Source of the DNA: Acidimicrobiales bacterium
Lineage (GTDB): Bacteria > Actinomycetota > Acidimicrobiia > Acidimicrobiales > SZUA-35
DNA length: 64,000 nt
Direction of reading: 5' to 3'
NCBI GenBank assembly: GCA_020630065.1
Contig: JAHDCC010000002.1
Coordinates: 51,646 to 115,645 of the forward strand
The translations under genes and the position numbers were made by a program. Shown piece by piece: positions 9,125-18,002 of the stretch. Position 1 is the first letter of the stretch; every line of letters begins with the position of its first letter. The notes below the pieces were generated by a model, which saw only the letters and a list, made by a program, of their open reading frames with translations, did no database searches and had not been told where the DNA came from.

Positions 9125-11235
9125 CTTGGACGGGCCGAACCGGTAATAAGCACGTTCAACAGCTCGGCTTCGTAAAGCCTTCTCTTGATTGGGCTAAGCC
9201 CCGGTATCCCGTCAAGAAATTCGCCGTCGGTGGTAATCGAACTAGACATCGCCAAAGCGACAGCCTGGTTAGCGAGAGCGTCGAGAACTGAATCTTCCAG
9301 AATCGCTCCCGGTAAGACACCAACAAATCGGGCCTTGTCGCTTCGCCAAGTTGCTAACGCATCACGACGTTGCTTGGCGACAAGCGCAGCCGTTTTAGTA
9401 TCCAGGTCTTCTTCAGAGAGCGTCTCCTCGGCCGAGTCGGTTGTTCCATTAGTATCTTCGGTGAGAAGATCTCGGCTGTCGGCCAGCCGGGTGCGCCAAT
9501 CTGGGCGCTGTTTCTGATCGCTAAAACACTGTTCAATCGCCGCCTCTAACGGATCTACAAACGGTGAAAGTTTCCGCCGAGAGACTCTGCCCTTGAACTC
9601 TCGTTTAGCCGCCCAGGTCAAATGCAGATTATCTTCCGCCCGAGTCAGCGCAACATACAAAAGGCGTTTCTCTTCGCTTCGCTGTTCACCCGTTTCGGCG
9701 TAGGCGATTGGAACGAACCCGTCTTCCAACCCGGCGACATGAACAATAGGCCATTCCAGGCCTTTGCAGCCGTGGAACGTCAGCAAATCTACGGAGTCCT
9801 CATCCGAGGTGACGTCGTCTGGGTTTAGCACCCCGACCCAGCTTTTCAACCCCGGGCCCGACGGTGCCGGGTCCGTGTTGAGGTATTCATCGACTAGACG
9901 AACAAAACCTGCCAAATCGGAACGTTCAGTGCGAACATTAGCCGGAAGCCCATCTCGTGGTTCGGCCAACAGCGCCTGAGTTTCTTCCATCCACGCCACA
10001 AGATCAGTGCCAGGTTTAGAGATCGCTTGCAGCTCGGTTCTAATCGCCGGGTTCCGTAACGGTCCGTCGCCAGTGCGTCGACGGGCCGGTATGCCAGCGT
10101 CGGCCAAAGCATCGGAGATTAGCTGCAGCTGAGAGTTCGTTCGAGTCAGAACCGCTTGGTCAGCCCATTTATCTCCGACGCTGTGAACCTTCCGCACCGT
10201 TTCCGCTATGTACCGGGCTTCGGCCTTGTCGTCATCGAGTTCGGTGAGTGTAGGTATCAACCCATCTGTGCGGTTTGTTATCGGAGCACTCTCAACCTTA
10301 GTAATTGCCGTTCTCGCCAACTTTAGAACATGGGGCGACGATCGGTAATTCTCCGTTAGATGAATAACGGTGGCCTCGGGCTCGCGTTCGGTAAACCGGT
10401 TGAGTAGCTGAGGGTCAGCGCCATTCCATCCGTAGATAGCTTGGTTTGGGTCGCCGACCACAAACAAGTCGTTGTTGTCTTTTCGCCACTCTTCCAAAAG
10501 CTCAAACTGTAGTGGGTTAATGTCTTGGAACTCATCAACATACAGGTGGTTGTATTTCCACCGAACAGCCGCCGCATACGTTGGGTCCTGTCGCATCGAT
10601 GAGATGGCCATCACCAGCAGGTCATCGAAGTCGACTACGCGTCGGCGTCGCTTCTCACGCTGATAGCCCTCCATCAGCGCCACCATTTTCTCGGCATCAA
10701 TTGGCGGGGTCCGCATTGCAAGTTGAGCAGCATTCGGGTAATCGACCGCTGAGACCAGCCTCGCTTGAGCCCAATCAATTTCAGCCACAACGTCGCTTGG
10801 CCGATGAAACGGCGAGGTCGAACCGTTGGAAGAGTTCGTCGTCGACTTTTTTGCGATCCCTAATTCTTTTGCGACCTGGTTTATGACACGGGCCTTGTTG
10901 TCCAGGATTTTCGGAGCCGTCTTGTTTTGTTCGGCCCACCGCTGACGAAGCTGCGTTAACGCTATCCCATGGAACGTTCCGGCGAGCACCCGGTCTCGTT
11001 GCCCCAACTTAAGTTGGCGGCGTCGTAGTTCCTCTGCGGCGCGTCGAGTAAAAGTGAGTGCCACAACCCGGTTAGGGTTCATGTCGCCTCGGGCGATGCG
11101 GTAGGCGATACGGCGAGTCAAAACGCGGGTCTTTCCCGAACCGGCGGCCGCCAGTACCACGATCGGGCCTTCTGTTGCGGTTACCGCATCGTATTGAGCT
11201 TGATTGAGTCCGTCCAAGAGGTAGTCGCCATCCAC
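9121..11235 (-). CDS. UvrD/PcrA-family DNA helicase, UvrD2-like
   Basis: Superfamily 1A 3'-5' DNA helicase of 704 residues. Motifs in order: LNQAQYDAV Q-motif, AAAGSGKTRVLTRRIAY (Walker A), VALTFTRRAAEEL, DDLLVMA, YVDEFQDINPLQF (Walker B, DEFQD), VVGDPNQAIYGWNGA, TENYRSS, LLTFHGCKGLEWPIVHVAG, and RLLYVALTRAEDNLHLTW. The C-terminus (from about residue 610) is helical and HRDC-like, as in mycobacterial UvrD2. The probable role is DNA repair or replication-conflict processing. The GTG start at 11235 lies 7 nt after TAGGGT and has no Shine-Dalgarno. Confidence 0.9.
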   Translation of the reverse strand: MDGDYLLDGLNQAQYDAVTATEGPIVVLAAAGSGKTRVLTRRIAYRIARGDMNPNRVVALTFTRRAAEELRRRQLKLGQRDRVLAGTFHGIALTQLRQRWAEQNKTAPKILDNKARVINQVAKELGIAKKSTTNSSNGSTSPFHRPSDVVAEIDWAQARLVSAVDYPNAAQLAMRTPPIDAEKMVALMEGYQREKRRRRVVDFDDLLVMAISSMRQDPTYAAAVRWKYNHLYVDEFQDINPLQFELLEEWRKDNNDLFVVGDPNQAIYGWNGADPQLLNRFTEREPEATVIHLTENYRSSPHVLKLARTAITKVESAPITNRTDGLIPTLTELDDDKAEARYIAETVRKVHSVGDKWADQAVLTRTNSQLQLISDALADAGIPARRRTGDGPLRNPAIRTELQAISKPGTDLVAWMEETQALLAEPRDGLPANVRTERSDLAGFVRLVDEYLNTDPAPSGPGLKSWVGVLNPDDVTSDEDSVDLLTFHGCKGLEWPIVHVAGLEDGFVPIAYAETGEQRSEEKRLLYVALTRAEDNLHLTWAAKREFKGRVSRRKLSPFVDPLEAAIEQCFSDQKQRPDWRTRLADSRDLLTEDTNGTTDSAEETLSEEDLDTKTAALVAKQRRDALATWRSDKARFVGVLPGAILEDSVLDALANQAVALAMSSSITTDGEFLDGIPGLSPIKRRLYEAELLNVLITGSARPS

Positions 11236-11242
11236 TAATTTG

Positions 11243-11248
11243 ACCCTA
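11243..11248 (-). promoter_or_regulatory. -10 hexamer TAGGGT of uvrD2-like gene (leaderless)
   Basis: On the minus strand TAGGGT is followed by 7 nt (CAAATTA) and then the GTG start at 11235. Confidence 0.45.
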
Positions 11249-11351
11249 GCCGCTCATGCTCTAGATGTGGTTCCTCTATCAAAATGAGCCATAAGAGGGT
11301 GACCTTAGGTCGCCGAAAGGTAGGCGAGTGGTTATGGTCCAGCGGTCACAC

Positions 11352-11357
11352 TAGGCT
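11352..11357 (+). promoter_or_regulatory. -10 hexamer TAGGCT of bPH2 gene (leaderless)
   Basis: TAGGCT is followed by 7 nt and GTG 11365. This argues against the longer frame that opens at 11284. Confidence 0.45.
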
Positions 11358-11364
11358 TGTGTAC

Positions 11365-11985
11365 GTGTTCTCAGTCGCTCCCGAACTTAACCCCAACGAA
11401 CAGGTCGTCATGAATGTACGGCCACACTGGTGGTTTTTTTCCCAACAGATAGTGGCTCTTGTAGTTGCGTCTCTCGTCGGCGTGCTGGTTCTTTGGTTCG
11501 GGCTAGGCCAGATTCCTCTAATACTGGCAGGTGCGCTGTTAGTGATTTCGCTGGTGTGGTTTGGGTTTCGATACGTTGTGTGGGGCACAACTCATTTCCT
11601 CGTAACCACCGACCGACTCATCACCCGCAACGGGGTGTTCAACCGATCCGGAATAGAGATCCCGTTAGAACGAGTAAATACAGTATTTTTTCGTCAAACG
11701 TTGTTCGAACGGTTGTTAGGCTCCGGCGACCTGGTGGTCGAGTCAGCCAGCGAGCAGGGCGCACAAAATTTCACGAACGTGCGCAAACCACTAGCGGTTC
11801 AAAACGAGATCTACCTCCAGATGGAAGAGAACGAGAACCGTAAGTTTGATCGGGTTGGCTCGGGAAGATCAGCCAGCCCAACCATTCCAGATCAGATAGC
11901 CCAGCTTGATGAGCTACGTAAACAGGGCGTACTCAGCGAAGCCGAATTTCAACAAAAAAAGTCGGAACTTCTCGACCGGATGTGA
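11365..11985 (+). CDS. bacterial PH domain (bPH2, YdbS-like) membrane protein with SHOCT domain
   Basis: A 206-residue membrane protein. The N-terminus ELNPNEQVVMNVRPHWWFF is typical of YdbS/YdbT-like bPH2 proteins. Two transmembrane helices follow (about residues 23-65), then the PH-like domain (TDRLITRNGVFNR, IPLERVNTVFFRQTLFERLLGSGDLVVESA). The last about 30 residues, IAQLDELRKQGVLSEAEFQQ onward, are a SHOCT domain, a short C-terminal oligomerisation-type motif. The function of the family is poorly known; it sits at the membrane facing the cytoplasm. Start chosen from the leaderless promoter and from where the family homology begins. Convergent with the next gene, with a 5-nt gap. Confidence 0.8.
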   Translation: MFSVAPELNPNEQVVMNVRPHWWFFSQQIVALVVASLVGVLVLWFGLGQIPLILAGALLVISLVWFGFRYVVWGTTHFLVTTDRLITRNGVFNRSGIEIPLERVNTVFFRQTLFERLLGSGDLVVESASEQGAQNFTNVRKPLAVQNEIYLQMEENENRKFDRVGSGRSASPTIPDQIAQLDELRKQGVLSEAEFQQKKSELLDRM

Positions 11986-11986
11986 T

Positions 11987-11999
11987 CCAACTAGGTTGG
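11987..11999. terminator. short stem between convergent genes
   Basis: CCAAC-tag-GTTGG forms a 5-bp stem in the 5-nt gap between two convergent genes and runs into the end of the second. It is small and lacks a U-tract, so it is a weak terminator candidate only. Confidence 0.25.
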
Positions 12000-12584
12000 G
12001 TTACTCCATAGGAACAGCTGGCTGATCACCTGTTCATGTATGCCGATGAGGGTAGCGAACGCCATTGCGATCAGACTGAGCGCCCCCAGATATGCCAGCG
12101 GACGCTCTATCCGCTCTTGAATGTGGTCAGGTAGAAGATAGAACCCGGCTCCCAACATAAACAAAGGAGCTAATAGACCGACCGTGTAGATAAGAAGTCG
12201 AACGATTCCGCTTGTTCCTAAACCTGGTAGTTCATTCAACAGTTGCCCGAAATGTTCGCCAGTGCAGGGCTGCCAAAGGTCGGCAGCGCTGACGCCGATC
12301 AGGGTGCCTGCCAGAATGCTGGTCAGCTCCAGCCGTTCAGTGATTGGCCGAAGAAAAAGAAGTCCGGCTCCGAGCATCAAGATGGCGACCGCTACATCTG
12401 GCAGACCTCCGCTACGGCCTGAGAACCTGAACCAGGCTGCGACAACTACACCGATTGTGAACCCAAAGATAGCTAACGACGAGTAGTACCGTGAAGCGAA
12501 CGTCACCGCTATTCCGGGTACAAGAAGCACAAGTGTGCAGGGGAAGAACGCCGATTCAAGTCCTTCTCCAAATAATGAAAGCAC
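11991..12584 (-). CDS. CcdA/DsbD-like transmembrane thiol-redox protein
   Basis: A 197-residue, five- or six-helix membrane protein. One cysteine sits in each of two conserved spots: Cys16 in FFPCTLVLLVP and Cys107 in DLWQPCTGEHF. This matches the CcdA/DsbD membrane domain, in which a pair of cysteines passes electrons from cytosolic thioredoxin across the membrane. The next gene upstream encodes a secreted thioredoxin-like protein, a natural partner. The GTG start at 12584 has AGGAG five bases upstream. Family assignment rests on the paired PCT motifs and topology. Confidence 0.65.
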   Translation of the reverse strand: MLSLFGEGLESAFFPCTLVLLVPGIAVTFASRYYSSLAIFGFTIGVVVAAWFRFSGRSGGLPDVAVAILMLGAGLLFLRPITERLELTSILAGTLIGVSAADLWQPCTGEHFGQLLNELPGLGTSGIVRLLIYTVGLLAPLFMLGAGFYLLPDHIQERIERPLAYLGALSLIAMAFATLIGIHEQVISQLFLWSNPT

Positions 12585-12764
12585 GTGTACTCCTAAAAGG
12601 GCTAAAGGTCCTAGCTAATTCTACTAAGAGTCGTCTACGGAGAACGTAGCGCCCTTAACTTACGGGCCTAGCCGGTAGAACCAATTTAACCGACTTCGGC
12701 CCCTAACTATCATGGGTCGGTGGGCCTGTCGGCGCACCTCCCTAATTCGCCAACCGTGTAGTGA

Positions 12765-13418
12765 CTACGGACCGTTCTCGATCAGGTAGGCGACTGTCTG
12801 CTCCAGCTCGTCATATTTGCCTTCGCCGATATGGTCGTAGCGAATGTTGCCAACTTGATCAACGACGTAGGTCCGAGGCCAGAACCGGCGCTCTTTCTGC
12901 CAGGCCCGAAAGTTGGTTTTGTCGGTGTCGAGAGCGATAGGCCACGTGACACCAAGTTCTTCAGCCGCGTTCGAGATAGCCGCCGGATCTTTTTCGAAAT
13001 CGAACTCAGGGGTATGAACACCAATGATTTCTAGACCATTCGGCTGATGGGTGGCATAAATGTCTTGGAGGAAAGGAATGGTTGCCGTGCAGTTATGGCA
13101 GCTAAAAGTCCAGAATTGGACGATTCGAACTTGACCGTCGAAAGCTTCCAATGAATCTTTGTCGGTTTGTAGCCATCCGTCGAGATCGGTGAAAGATTCC
13201 GCTGGGCGAATGACAGGAGGGGCCTCAGAAAGCCCTTCATCGACCTCTGTCGTTGGGGTTTCTTCCGCCGTCGTCTCTGGGCTTGTTTGATCTGAAGAAA
13301 CGACGCCACTTTCGGGCGCTGCGCTTTCGATTGAGGTTGAAGGCCCGTACCGAACGAGAAGAAGACCGCCGCCTAGAAGAGCGATAATTAGTAAGGCAAT
13401 AAATTGTGACCGGCCCAT
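12765..13418 (-). CDS. membrane-anchored TlpA/DipZ-like thioredoxin
   Basis: Extracytoplasmic thiol-disulfide protein of 217 residues. An N-terminal signal anchor (about residues 6-22) is followed by a Ser/Thr/Glu-rich linker (about 30-70), then a thioredoxin fold with the redox motif Cys107-His-Asn-Cys110 in FWTFSCHNCTATIPF. Further family features are IIGVHTPEFDFE, the WPIALD strand and cis-Pro region FWPRTYVVDQVG. The sequence around the active site resembles the thioredoxin part of DipZ proteins. A strong AAAGGAGG lies 4 nt before ATG 13418. It probably pairs with the CcdA-like membrane protein encoded downstream. The 180-nt gap between them holds a TAGAAT hexamer on the minus strand, so the second gene may also have its own promoter. 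Confidence 0.8.
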   Translation of the reverse strand: MGRSQFIALLIIALLGGGLLLVRYGPSTSIESAAPESGVVSSDQTSPETTAEETPTTEVDEGLSEAPPVIRPAESFTDLDGWLQTDKDSLEAFDGQVRIVQFWTFSCHNCTATIPFLQDIYATHQPNGLEIIGVHTPEFDFEKDPAAISNAAEELGVTWPIALDTDKTNFRAWQKERRFWPRTYVVDQVGNIRYDHIGEGKYDELEQTVAYLIENGP

Positions 13419-13537
13419 TGGACCTCCTTTGCAGAACCAAACAGTGAATACTGGCTTGTATCGACCAGTTTAGATCTTCGCCCTGACAATGCTAGATCAA
13501 CCGAACCGAGTTCTGTGTTTGTTAAGAAGTCGCTTGT

Positions 13538-14683
13538 CTAGCGGAGTTGCGTAGGGTCTGTTGCCCAAAATGAGTTGTACGACTCTTGTTCATGTGGAAT
13601 GTTCTGTTGACGATGAGAGCGTTGAGGGTCCTCGGAGTCATACCAGTGGTCGTAACCAGGCTCATCGTATTCTTGGGCGTGGTTGTCGTTGTGGGTGTGG
13701 TTGTCGTCGTTTGCGTTGATCCAACCGGAGTGGTGAGGGTCAGAGATCAGTTGGTGCTGAGGTTCGGCTCCGTAGACGTCGCGGGCTATGTGGCCAGTGT
13801 CGTCAGCGAAACGTCTAACAGGGGTCAAGTGGAGCGTGTCTTCATCCCAGTAGTCAGGTTCTACCGCGTCGGTGAAGGTGTCCCAATCTTCTTCGTCTTC
13901 CTCGATGTCGTCGACCCAATCGAGATCGGCCTGATTTGCTCGCTGTTCGTCGTAGCGGATTTGGGAACCTAACGCGAGGGCTGCCCCGACGAGCACCAAA
14001 TTTTTGACGATGTATTGGCCTTCAAGGGTTAGTCCATACGGAAAAGTATGCCAGACGACAGATGGCAGCAGAAAGACGGGGAGGATGGTTCCCGGTAATT
14101 GCAGAAATAACATTAAGAGAAAGGTTCGACGATACCGGTTAAGTAACAGACCAACGCCGATCGCCACCTCCCAGAATGCCAGCAAGAATAAGATCTGTCC
14201 ACTTGGCATCGATTCGAAACCGAATAGGCTTCCGACCTCGATGACAGTGTCTTCGACGAGGCCTTGAGCTGGGCTCATCCCATCAAAAAACTTGAGCGCC
14301 CCAAACCAGAAAAAGATGATGGCGAGCCCAATTCGGGCCACCGGCAACGTGAGCTTGCCCATCAGGCCAATCACGAACTCATCTAGACGATCAGCAAGTT
14401 TAGGTAACGGTCGAGGCTCTGAACGGGCAGGTTCGACGAAGTCTTCATCTGCTGCGCCGTCATAATAGTCGTGCAGATCTTCGAACTCGTAAATGGTTCC
14501 ATCGTCGAAGTAGTCGGGTTCGAAGTTGGTAGACGTTCCGGTATCACCAGCGTCTGGATACTCCGACTCCCAATGAATGAGCTGCTGCTCAATACTGGAC
14601 TCAGTCCAGTGTGACGCAGACCGGTCAAGCTCGACGGTGTCAGGTTGAATCAAATTGTGGTTGGTTTGTCTGGAAACCGTCAA
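13538..14683 (-). CDS. DoxX-family membrane protein with acidic N-terminus and His-rich C-terminal tail
   Basis: The central about 150 residues carry four transmembrane helices typical of DoxX/MauE-like proteins (PVARIGLAIIFFWFGALKFF, then LAFWEVAIGVGLLLNRYRR and YIVKNLVLVGAALALG). The segment before them is rich in Asp, Glu and Tyr. The last about 100 residues are hydrophilic and rich in His, Asp and Asn (HNDNHAQEYDEPGYDHWYDS and similar), which could bind metal. DoxX proteins are linked to thiol or oxidant handling, and the TlpA-like gene follows on the same strand. The start is uncertain. The frame is open to 14935, but that would overlap the divergent deacetylase gene. TTG 14683 is the first reasonable choice, though a hydrophobic stretch just upstream could belong to the protein. 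Confidence 0.65.
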   Translation of the reverse strand: MTVSRQTNHNLIQPDTVELDRSASHWTESSIEQQLIHWESEYPDAGDTGTSTNFEPDYFDDGTIYEFEDLHDYYDGAADEDFVEPARSEPRPLPKLADRLDEFVIGLMGKLTLPVARIGLAIIFFWFGALKFFDGMSPAQGLVEDTVIEVGSLFGFESMPSGQILFLLAFWEVAIGVGLLLNRYRRTFLLMLFLQLPGTILPVFLLPSVVWHTFPYGLTLEGQYIVKNLVLVGAALALGSQIRYDEQRANQADLDWVDDIEEDEEDWDTFTDAVEPDYWDEDTLHLTPVRRFADDTGHIARDVYGAEPQHQLISDPHHSGWINANDDNHTHNDNHAQEYDEPGYDHWYDSEDPQRSHRQQNIPHEQESYNSFWATDPTQLR

Positions 14684-14830
14684 CGCGCCGCCTAGAACAA
14701 GAACTATTGATATGTTGGCGCCTGCCCAGGTTATCGTACCAAAACGCTGGAAGTAATAAACACAAGATTTGGCACAATTTGTTGAAGTTGTGCGCACCCA
14801 CGACACTTCGTTTCCGTATCTGATTCCCGG

Positions 14831-14836
14831 TACGCT
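14831..14836 (+). promoter_or_regulatory. -10 hexamer TACGCT of PIG-L deacetylase gene (leaderless)
   Basis: TACGCT is followed by 7 nt and ATG 14844, which begins the family-typical MATLVCFHAHPDDE. Confidence 0.55.
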
Positions 14837-14843
14837 ACGAGCG

Positions 14844-15662
14844 ATGGCTACGTTAGTTTGTTTCCACGCCCACCCCGACGATGAAGCTATTACCACCGGT
14901 GGTTTGATGCGGAAAGCGTCAGACGCTGGGCACAACGTGGTTTTAGTTGTAGCGACTAGCGGAGAACAAGGTGAAGTTCAGCCAGATAGTTTGTCTCCTG
15001 GCGAAGAGCTGTGGCAGCGACGGGTAACCGAAGTTGCAGAGTCAGCCGAAATTTTGGGGGCGAAACCTCCGCTGTTTTTGGGATACGAAGATTCCGGCAT
15101 GATGGGAGAAAGCAGTAACGACAACCCATCCTGTTTTTGGAAAGCAGACGTCCAAGAGGCAGCGACGAAGCTTGCGGCAATACTGTCCGATGTCGAAGCC
15201 GACGTTCTTACCATTTACGATGAGCACGGACTATATGGTCATCCCGACCATATCCAGGTCCATCATGTCGGTCTGCAAGCAGCTCGGCTCGCTGGTCTCG
15301 AAGCCGTGTTTGAGGCCACCTCAAACCGTACCGAAGCGATCACCAACATTGAAGCTCTGAGAACTCGAATCGAAGCCAACAATGGTGACGTTTCCGAATT
15401 GCCAGATCCTTCGGAGTTTGAAGATTTCGGTGTGGCTGAACAAGACTTAGCTTATGTGATTGACGTTTCTGAACAAATCGAACACAAGCGGGCTTCTCTA
15501 CGAGCGCACAAGACACAAGTATCAGAACAGAGCTTTTTCTTAGATACAACTGATGCGGAGTTCGCTGACCTGTTTGGCCGGGAATGGTTCGCTATCCCAG
15601 GCCAACGCGGAACCGGCGGCCCAGCCAAGGTCGAGTTTCTGCCTGGTTTAGAAACAGCGTAG
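14844..15662 (+). CDS. PIG-L family deacetylase (MshB/Mca-like)
   Basis: A 272-residue zinc-dependent N-acetylglucosamine-type deacetylase or amidase. The metal-binding motif AHPDDE lies at residues 8-13, with the third ligand in GLYGHPDHIQVHH. VVATSGEQGEV is the usual strand after motif 1. In actinobacteria this family includes MshB (mycothiol synthesis) and Mca (mycothiol S-conjugate amidase); either is possible and the sequence alone does not decide. A longer frame opens at 14769 but the family begins at ATG 14844, which also sits 7 nt after TACGCT. The small membrane-protein gene follows 12 nt downstream. Confidence 0.8.
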   Translation: MATLVCFHAHPDDEAITTGGLMRKASDAGHNVVLVVATSGEQGEVQPDSLSPGEELWQRRVTEVAESAEILGAKPPLFLGYEDSGMMGESSNDNPSCFWKADVQEAATKLAAILSDVEADVLTIYDEHGLYGHPDHIQVHHVGLQAARLAGLEAVFEATSNRTEAITNIEALRTRIEANNGDVSELPDPSEFEDFGVAEQDLAYVIDVSEQIEHKRASLRAHKTQVSEQSFFLDTTDAEFADLFGREWFAIPGQRGTGGPAKVEFLPGLETA

Positions 15663-15674
15663 GCGTCAAGGGCT

Positions 15675-16034
15675 GTGTCTTTCTTGGAACTTCATCGCCA
15701 GTTCTCATGGGTGGTTGTCGCCGTTAACGGGTTAGCCGGCCTCTGGGTTTTGGTTGCTCATTGGCAGCATCGTGCCCGTCATCGAACAATGTGGCCGTTT
15801 GTGGTCGCTGCCCAAGCGACAATCGCAGTCCAAGTCATTCTTGGGGTGCTAGTGCGCCAGGTCGACGGGATCGAGGCAACCGGACTGCACATGTTCTACG
15901 GTTTCATCGCCTTTGCGACTGTCGGCATCATGTACAGCTACCGTCAACAGGTTGAACAACATCGCTTTCTTCTCTACGGTTTCGGTGGCCTATTTCTGAT
16001 GGGGTTGGCGTTGAGATCAATGACGTTGATCTAG
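15675..16034 (+). CDS. small four-helix membrane protein, unknown function
   Basis: A 119-residue protein with four predicted transmembrane helices (about residues 10-28, 41-60, 72-88, 97-114). A histidine near the start (ELHRQF) and another in TGLHMFYGF lie at helix ends, vaguely like heme-binding four-helix proteins, but I cannot assign a family. The GTG start at 15675 follows AAGGG closely, and the gene is 12 nt downstream of the deacetylase gene, so they are probably co-transcribed. A terminator-like hairpin follows. Confidence 0.6.
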   Translation: MSFLELHRQFSWVVVAVNGLAGLWVLVAHWQHRARHRTMWPFVVAAQATIAVQVILGVLVRQVDGIEATGLHMFYGFIAFATVGIMYSYRQQVEQHRFLLYGFGGLFLMGLALRSMTLI

Positions 16035-16045
16035 ACACCAGTAAA

Positions 16046-16093
16046 CTTAGGGGGCGGGCAGCGTTGGCTCCGAGCTGTCATCCACCCCCTAAG
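16046..16093. terminator. bidirectional hairpin between convergent genes
   Basis: CTTAGGGGG at 16046-16054 pairs with CCCCCTAAG at 16085-16093, a perfect 9-bp stem with a 30-nt loop. It lies between the convergent four-helix and DoxX genes and could end transcription from both sides. There is no clear U-tract. Confidence 0.5.
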
Positions 16094-16115
16094 AGGAAGC
16101 TGTGTGAGCTGCCGG

Positions 16116-16550
16116 TTAGGCCGCTACAAGATTGGTGCTGGTGTCGGTTTTGATTGCTTCGTCGACCGATAGCTTGCCGGGGCCAAGAAGAGCGACGCCG
16201 AGGAGTCCAGCGATGTACGCCAGGTCAAGTTCAGCGCTACCAAGAATGCCGCCGTCGGCTTTGACGAAGACGATAGCGCCAGCAATTACAACGGTGAGGA
16301 CGAGTGCTGACACACGAGTGAAGAAACCGGCGATGAGGGTAGCGCCAAGAACGATTTCCAAGACAGCTGTTAGGGGAGCGGACAGGCCGGCAGCAGGCAC
16401 GCCGTTTTCGGCGAAGAAACCTTCGACTCCGCTGATGCCACCACTGAACTTATCTATTCCGTGGAGAACAAACAGAGCGCCAATGATGACACGGATAACG
16501 GTTGGGCCGTATGGCGCAAAGTTTGCGAGTGATTTATTTAAAGAATTCAT
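16116..16550 (-). CDS. DoxX-family small membrane protein
   Basis: A 144-residue protein with four transmembrane helices and the DoxX pattern VIRVIIGALFVLHGIDKF, followed by GFFAENGVPAAGLSAPLTAV and LGATLIAGFFTRVSALVL. Proteins of this family sit in the cytoplasmic membrane and have been linked to redox stress or terminal-oxidase accessory roles. ATG 16550 is chosen because AAGGAAG lies 6 nt upstream; the frame extends to 16601 but the extra residues are basic and unrelated. Confidence 0.8.
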   Translation of the reverse strand: MNSLNKSLANFAPYGPTVIRVIIGALFVLHGIDKFSGGISGVEGFFAENGVPAAGLSAPLTAVLEIVLGATLIAGFFTRVSALVLTVVIAGAIVFVKADGGILGSAELDLAYIAGLLGVALLGPGKLSVDEAIKTDTSTNLVAA

Positions 16551-16697
16551 ACGTAACTTCCTTTCTCGGGATCGGCGGAAATCGCCAACAGCCACTACCA
16601 ACCAAGGCGGGGCGTGGGATAGTTCCTTTTTCCCAAATCTGGATGAAAGTTAAGAAGTATGAACGGGTGATGTACGAACAGGGAGTGTGTGGCGAGA

Positions 16698-18002
16698 CTA
16701 TTCGTCGTCTAACACGTCGCTGACCAAGGCGGCTATTCTGGATCGTTCACTCTTGGCTAGTGTGACGTGCCCAAAAAGGTCGTGACCGCGCAACGTTGCG
16801 ATAACTGAAGCTATGCCGTCGCGGCGGCCAACACGGAGATTGTCCCGCTGCGCCACGTCGTGGGTAATCACGACTCTTGAACCGGTTCCAAGCCGACTCA
16901 GGGCGGTAAGTAGGACACTTCGTTCGAGGTTTTGGGCTTCGTCTAGGATCACGAAAACGTCACTAAGGGTTCGACCCCGGATATAGGTGAGTGGGAGAAC
17001 TTCTACCAGCTCTTGTCGTTCGATCTCTTCCTGAACGTGGTCGCTAGCGATCACCTGAAGTGCGTCCCCGACAGCGTCGGTCCACGGCCTCATCTTCTCG
17101 TCTTCTGTGCCTGGCAGAAATCCGAGTTCTTGTCCACCTACGGCATACATCGGACGAAAGATCATCACCTTGCGGTGGCTGCGGCGCTCAAGTACCGCGT
17201 CAAGGCCAGCGGCTAGCGCCAACACAGACTTACCTGTTCCGGCGGGGCCACCCAAGCTGATAATGCCGACCGATTCGTCGGTCAACAAGTCGAGGGCGAT
17301 GCGCTGCTCGGCATTACGACCCTTGATGCCGAACAGGTGGCGGTCCGAAACTAGGCGAGTTGACTTGTCTGCATGGACCCGACCCAAAGCTGACTGATTG
17401 CTGCTGGTAAGAATCACACCTGAGTTAACGGGTATTGACTCGTCGAGGTCGGTAGTGCCATCGGTGTAAAAACGGTTGATGGCGTCGGCGGTGGTTGCAA
17501 CCTCTGCAATGCCACGCCAATCAAGGTCAGCGTCGATGTTATGTATGAACTCTTCTGCCTCTAACCCGACCAGGCCGGCTCGTAGACGAAGCGGCAGATC
17601 TTGGGTTACCAGAACCACGTCTTCGCCATCATTTGAGAGATTGAGTGCTACCAACAGAATGCGGTGATCGTTGGTATTTTCTCCCCGAAGGGCTTCGGGT
17701 AGCAACGCCTCAGATTTGTGATTGACCTCGACCCGAATGGTGGAGCCGAGGTCTTTGTTTAGCGGCAGCTCTTCAGTTAACGACCCGTGTTGTTCCCGAA
17801 TCTTTTCGAGACGTCGTAAGACAGTCCGGGCAGCCCAACCGAGTTCCGGGTGATGCCGTTTTGCTTCTAGCTCGGTTAGCACAACGATTGGAAGCACCAC
17901 ATCATTGTTGCCAAAAGCGTCGAGTGAAGCGGGGGAGTTCAACAATACTGATGTATCGAGAACGTACGTCGTGCGTGAAAGTCGTGCCACCGTATTAACC
18001 AT
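16698..18002 (-). CDS. PIN-PhoH fusion protein (PhoH2-like RNase/ATPase)
   Basis: A 434-residue fusion. Residues about 10-140 are a PIN ribonuclease domain (TYVLDTSVLLNS, IVVLTELEAKRHH, NDHRILLVALNL, VVLVTQDLPLRLRA with the conserved acidic residues). Residues about 220-430 are the PhoH ATPase domain: LGGPAGTGKSVLALAAGL (Walker A), RPMYAVGGQELGFLPGTEDEKM, FVILDEAQNLE (Walker B) and GTGSRVVITHDVAQRDN. In mycobacteria such PhoH2 proteins unwind and cleave RNA. No antitoxin-like small gene is evident directly upstream in the 118-nt gap. Start at ATG 18002. Confidence 0.9.
   Translation of the reverse strand: MVNTVARLSRTTYVLDTSVLLNSPASLDAFGNNDVVLPIVVLTELEAKRHHPELGWAARTVLRRLEKIREQHGSLTEELPLNKDLGSTIRVEVNHKSEALLPEALRGENTNDHRILLVALNLSNDGEDVVLVTQDLPLRLRAGLVGLEAEEFIHNIDADLDWRGIAEVATTADAINRFYTDGTTDLDESIPVNSGVILTSSNQSALGRVHADKSTRLVSDRHLFGIKGRNAEQRIALDLLTDESVGIISLGGPAGTGKSVLALAAGLDAVLERRSHRKVMIFRPMYAVGGQELGFLPGTEDEKMRPWTDAVGDALQVIASDHVQEEIERQELVEVLPLTYIRGRTLSDVFVILDEAQNLERSVLLTALSRLGTGSRVVITHDVAQRDNLRVGRRDGIASVIATLRGHDLFGHVTLAKSERSRIAALVSDVLDDE

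Noticed and set aside
14769-14843. Longer start for the PIG-L deacetylase
   Set aside because: Family homology begins at ATG 14844, which is 7 nt after a TACGCT hexamer; the extra residues match nothing.
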